DNA from: Candidatus Woesearchaeota archaeon
GTDB lineage: Archaea; Nanobdellota; Nanobdellia; Woesearchaeales; ARS49
Direction: 5' to 3'
DNA length: 7,806 nucleotides
Assembly (NCBI GenBank): GCA_016203265.1
Contig: JACQNB010000040.1
Coordinates: 1 to 7,806 of the forward strand
Shown here: positions 5,337 to 7,806 of the stretch, in pieces
How positions within the stretch are numbered: the stretch's first letter is position 1
Layout of the letters: each line of letters begins with the position of its first letter
Notes under the pieces: model-generated
The model's input: the letters and a program-made list of their open reading frames with translations, nothing else
What the model was told of the DNA's origin: nothing
Databases searched by the model: none
Translations under genes and position numbers: made by a program

Positions 5337-5344
5337 CATAAATA
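5337..5344 (+). promoter_or_regulatory. Box A promoter of the Hel308 C-half gene
   Basis: CATAAATA centred about 28 bp before ATG 5369, fitting leaderless initiation. It is a weaker match than the TTTATATA boxes nearby, but the spacing is right. Confidence 0.55.
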
Positions 5345-5345
5345 C

Positions 5346-5368
5346 TTCTTGTTTTCTTTCTTCTTTCC
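5346..5368 (+). terminator. Pyrimidine tract, possible archaeal T-rich terminator and initiator region
   Basis: A 23-nt stretch almost entirely T and C with runs TTTT and TTT. Archaeal RNA polymerase terminates at T-rich tracts, so this may end the lipoprotein operon. It also spans the predicted start site of the next gene. Confidence 0.4.
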
Positions 5369-6868
5369 ATGCAGATTCCTGAAGTCACTCCTGATGCGAC
5401 GCTGAACATCTGTCTTGACACGCTCAAGAAAGGAAAACAAGCACTCGTCTTCGTGAACACGAAGCGCGGCGCAGAAAAGGCAGCGGAAGACATCAGCAAG
5501 AAGACCAAGCTCGCGAATGCCGCCTTGACCCAATTGGCGGAAGAGTCATTGAAGGCGTTGTCCAAGCCGACCGTGCAGTGCGAGCGTCTCGCGCGCTGCT
5601 TGAAGGAAGGCGTCGCGTTCCACCATGCAGGCTTGCATGCAAAACAGAAAGAACTGATCGAAACGAACTTCCGCAACGGCACGGTCAAGATCATCGCGTG
5701 CACGCCGACGTTGGCGATGGGGCTTGACTTGCCTGCCTACCGGTGCGTCATCCGCGACCTGAAACGCTACAGCCAGCGCGGCATGGGCTTCATTCCGGTG
5801 CTCGAGTATCTGCAGATGGCCGGCCGCGCAGGACGCCCGAAGTTCGACAACGTTGGCGAGGCCATCTGCATCGCAAACAGCGAGCACGAAAAGGAGGACA
5901 TTCAAGTGCGCTACATCCACGGCGATCCCGAAGACATCTATTCAAAATTAGCCGTGGAGCCCGTGCTCAGGACCTACATTCTCTCCCTGATCGCGTCAAA
6001 CTTCGTCAGAACGCGCAAAGAGCTGATGGCGTTCTTCGGCAAGACGTTCTGGGCGCACCAGTTCAAGGACTTGGACAAGCTCGAGCACATCATCGACAAG
6101 ATGCTTGAGCTCTTGGAAACGTGGGAGTTCATCCTGCCATCAGGCAAGGATGACTTCGTGTCCGCGTCCGAGCTTGCGAAGGATGTGCAGCATCGGCCGA
6201 CCGTCATCGGCAAGCGCGTGGCTGAACTGTATCTCGACCCGTTGACGGCGCACGAGCTCATCACGGCCATCCGAAAGGCGAACGCGACCAAGACGACGAA
6301 TGTCGTTGCGTTTTTGCACGCGATCTGCACCACGCTGGAGATGCGCCCGTTGCTGAACGTGGGCACGAAAGACTACGACGCCGTGCAACGCACCTTGGTT
6401 GAATGGGACAAGCAATTGCTTGTCAACGAACCCACCGCGTTCGATCCCGAATATGACGAATACCTGAACGCGACCAAGACCGCCATGATGCTGCACGCCT
6501 GGATGGAAGAGACCGACGAACAGACATTATTGGACGCGTTCAACGTGCGTCCGGGAGAGCTGCACGTCAAGACCGACAATGCTGATTGGCTGCTGTACAG
6601 CATGATGGAGCTCGCGAATCTGTTGAACTGCAACGACGTCATCAAGAGCATCAACAAGACGCGCGTCAGGTTACGCTACGGCGCAAGGGAAGAGCTGATT
6701 CCGTTGCTGAAGCTGGAAGGCATCGGAAGAATCCGCGCGAGAAGCATGTTCAAGGCAGGCATCAAGGACTTGGGCGACGTCCGGAAGGCGACGCTTGAGC
6801 AATTGACAGTCCTTCTCGGTAAGGCAGTCGCGTTGAGCGTGAAGAAGCAGACGGGAGAACACCATTAG
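5369..6868 (+). CDS. hel308: Hel308-type DNA helicase lacking the N-terminal RecA1 (ATP-binding) domain
   Basis: 499 residues, against about 700-720 for Hel308/Hjm, the archaeal superfamily 2 helicase acting on stalled replication forks. It starts exactly at the second RecA lobe: motif IV ALVFVNTKRGAEKAA (25-39), HHAGL (85-89), motif V IIACTPTLAMGLDLP (108-122) and motif VI QMAGRAGRP (149-157). A winged helix (about 185-260), the helical ratchet domain, and a C-terminal helix-hairpin-helix with the GIGRIRARSMF segment (about 450-465) follow. Walker A, the DExH box and the rest of RecA1 are absent, and upstream DNA encodes an unrelated lipoprotein. The ATG has a box A 28 bp upstream, so the gene looks expressed. 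The break sits at a domain boundary with no internal stop, which favours a split helicase with RecA1 encoded elsewhere over random decay. It overlaps the convergent minus-strand gene by 4 bp. Confidence 0.9.
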   Translation: MQIPEVTPDATLNICLDTLKKGKQALVFVNTKRGAEKAAEDISKKTKLANAALTQLAEESLKALSKPTVQCERLARCLKEGVAFHHAGLHAKQKELIETNFRNGTVKIIACTPTLAMGLDLPAYRCVIRDLKRYSQRGMGFIPVLEYLQMAGRAGRPKFDNVGEAICIANSEHEKEDIQVRYIHGDPEDIYSKLAVEPVLRTYILSLIASNFVRTRKELMAFFGKTFWAHQFKDLDKLEHIIDKMLELLETWEFILPSGKDDFVSASELAKDVQHRPTVIGKRVAELYLDPLTAHELITAIRKANATKTTNVVAFLHAICTTLEMRPLLNVGTKDYDAVQRTLVEWDKQLLVNEPTAFDPEYDEYLNATKTAMMLHAWMEETDEQTLLDAFNVRPGELHVKTDNADWLLYSMMELANLLNCNDVIKSINKTRVRLRYGAREELIPLLKLEGIGRIRARSMFKAGIKDLGDVRKATLEQLTVLLGKAVALSVKKQTGEHH

Positions 6869-7413
6869 TGATAGTCGGTCCAGTCTTTGCGGTTGATTTG
6901 ACCTGCGCTTGTGCCGCGTGTCAATTCGTACAAACGATCAATTAATGCACGGTAATCAAGCGATTGGTTCGGAATAAAGCCGATCTGGCCGATGTGCACC
7001 GTAACATGCTCAGGATCAACGGTGACACCATCTTCAAGCGGCACAGGTTCTGATTTGACATCAAATTTGGGGAACGTCATTTGACCGATGTGCTGTCGGA
7101 TACGTTCGGCAAGTCCTTCTTTCACCGGAGCGAGCAAAAAGAACTGGTCGATCGCGAGACGATCAATCAAACCGACTTCTCGACCTTTCTGGAGCGTGCG
7201 GAGATACTCATGAACGTTGCCCAACACGACCAATCGCTGTTCGCGGCCATATTCATCAAAGAACGCTTTGAGATGGTCAATATCAGCGAGAAGCGCAAGG
7301 CGAGGTTCGTCAGGATGCGTTGAGAGCGTTTCCTTAATGCGCGCAACAAGCTCTTCACGATTATACTTGATGGCAGGCAGCTGATCTTCATTGAGTTCGG
7401 AGTATATTTTCAT
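6865..7413 (-). CDS. Degenerate GGDEF-domain protein
   Basis: 182 residues from ATG 7413-7411. The fold landmarks of a diguanylate cyclase are present in order: LALLADIDHLKAFFDEYG (39-56), like the conserved DxDxFKxxND block; RLAIDQFFLLAP (85-96), in the place of RYGGDEF; VTVHIGQIGF, like the VTxSIG strand; and a final LIDRLYE...GQINR, like the ADxALYxAKxxGxN helix. The signature is A-I-D-Q-F instead of G-G-D/E-E-F, and the guanine-binding Asn is Phe52, so cyclase activity is unlikely. A sensory or regulatory partner of the upstream canonical GGEEF protein is a reasonable inference. An in-frame GTG at 7428, 27 bp from box A, would suit leaderless initiation and add five residues. Stop TAA 6867-6865 overlaps the helicase stop. 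Confidence 0.78.
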   Translation of the reverse strand: MKIYSELNEDQLPAIKYNREELVARIKETLSTHPDEPRLALLADIDHLKAFFDEYGREQRLVVLGNVHEYLRTLQKGREVGLIDRLAIDQFFLLAPVKEGLAERIRQHIGQMTFPKFDVKSEPVPLEDGVTVDPEHVTVHIGQIGFIPNQSLDYRALIDRLYELTRGTSAGQINRKDWTDYH

Positions 7414-7450
7414 TCGGCTGTTCCACACCCCTTCCTGAAGCCCCGGAGAG

Positions 7451-7460
7451 CTTTTTAAAT
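7451..7460 (-). promoter_or_regulatory. Box A of the degenerate GGDEF gene
   Basis: On the minus strand the sequence reads ATTTAAAAAG, centred about 27 bp before a GTG at 7428 and 42 bp before the ATG at 7413. It lies in the 64-bp gap after the upstream GGDEF gene, so the downstream gene may have its own promoter. Confidence 0.55.
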
Positions 7461-7477
7461 TCACTACTATTAAAAGG

Positions 7478-7806
7478 TTACTCTTCGCGGACGCGCGGTT
7501 TCATCGTCATTGGATTGTAGACGACGATGCGGTTACGGCCCATATCTTTCGCCGTATACACGGCGCCATCGGCCTGTTCAATCAATTCCTTGGCGCTCAT
7601 GGGCGAATCGGGCAGCGCACCGCTGATGCCGACCGAGGCCGTGATCTTACCGACGGGCAATCCCAATGGACCATACTGGCGCCGCATTTTTGCCGTCGAC
7701 GGTGCCGGAATCACGAGTCTTTCGATGTTGCTGCACACGCGTTCTGCGGCAGTCTTCGCCTGTTCCGGCGTTGCGCCGACGAACACGGCGACGAATTCTT
7801 CGCCAC
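7478..7806 (-). CDS. GGDEF diguanylate cyclase, C-terminal part (5' end outside window)
   Basis: The frame is open to the right edge; 108 residues are visible, ending at TAA 7480-7478. The first complete codons read G-E-E-F, and the two bases before them (GT) are compatible with a preceding Gly codon, so the active-site signature is probably the canonical GGEEF. The rest follows the family: the alpha helix TPEQAKTAAERV, the ITASVGISG strand, and the terminal LIEQADGAVYTAKDMGRNRIVVYN. The predicted activity is condensation of two GTP to cyclic di-GMP. The N-terminal sensor region and any RxxD inhibitory site are outside the window. It lies upstream of, and in the same direction as, the degenerate GGDEF gene. 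Such domains are uncommon in archaea, so context and contig origin deserve checking. Confidence 0.88.
   Translation of the reverse strand, partial: GEEFVAVFVGATPEQAKTAAERVCSNIERLVIPAPSTAKMRRQYGPLGLPVGKITASVGISGALPDSPMSAKELIEQADGAVYTAKDMGRNRIVVYNPMTMKPRVREE

Noticed and set aside
5307..5368. Hidden RecA1 domain upstream of the helicase
   Set aside because: Only about 60 bp of promoter and pyrimidine tract lie before the ATG, preceded by the unrelated Cys-rich lipoprotein; no Walker A sequence is encoded.
1..7806. CRISPR array or phage/defence island
   Set aside because: No regularly spaced direct repeats and no Cas, toxin-antitoxin, restriction or structural phage genes were found.

Overview
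The window looks like a compact archaeal chromosome segment. The evidence is a tRNA-Asn with a canonical 37/38 intron, tRNAs without encoded CCA, TTTATATA/TTTAAA box A promoters about 26 bp upstream of start codons (leaderless mRNAs), and archaeal families (Hel308 helicase, Dph2, DUF11 surface protein). The Asn-rich surface protein with a poly-Gly linker and a thrombospondin-like Cys domain, the tiny intergenic spaces and the split or truncated genes resemble DPANN-type archaea (for example Woesearchaeota-like). That placement is an inference; no 16S or marker gene is present.

Layout, left to right. (1) A cell-surface operon: the 3' part of a large DUF11-repeat, sequon-rich, Cys-rich, three-TM protein (2-1429), overlapping by 4 bp a lipoprotein alpha/beta hydrolase (1426-2217). 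(2) tRNA-Ile(GAU) (2265-2338), whose end abuts an N-terminal fragment of the diphthamide enzyme Dph2 (2340-2588). A perfect 10-bp hairpin sits on its stop codon. (3) A DUF212 (divergent PAP2-like) membrane protein (2656-3066), then two small overlapping three-TM proteins that look like ancient paralogues (3099-3407, 3404-3697). (4) A 155-bp spacer and tRNA-Asn(GUU) with a 15-nt intron (3853-3940). (5) A two-gene lipoprotein operon (3975-4916, 4926-5306): a DUF4382 lipoprotein with a 16-Cys C-terminal domain and a small lipoprotein with a 12-Cys domain that shares an exact seven-Cys spacing register. (6) The C-terminal 499 residues of a Hel308-type helicase (5369-6868) starting cleanly at the RecA1/RecA2 boundary with its own promoter. 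(7) Convergent to it on the minus strand, a degenerate GGDEF protein (6865-7413) preceded by the C-terminal part of a canonical GGEEF diguanylate cyclase (7478 to the window end).

Two initiation modes alternate. Promoter-proximal genes have box A about 25-28 bp before ATG and no leader; most operon-internal genes have clear Shine-Dalgarno sequences (GAGG, GGTGG, GAGGTG). The points most worth follow-up are the helicase lacking its ATP-binding lobe, the truncated Dph2 next to a tRNA, the paired Cys-register lipoproteins, and the active/degenerate GGDEF pair in an archaeal context.
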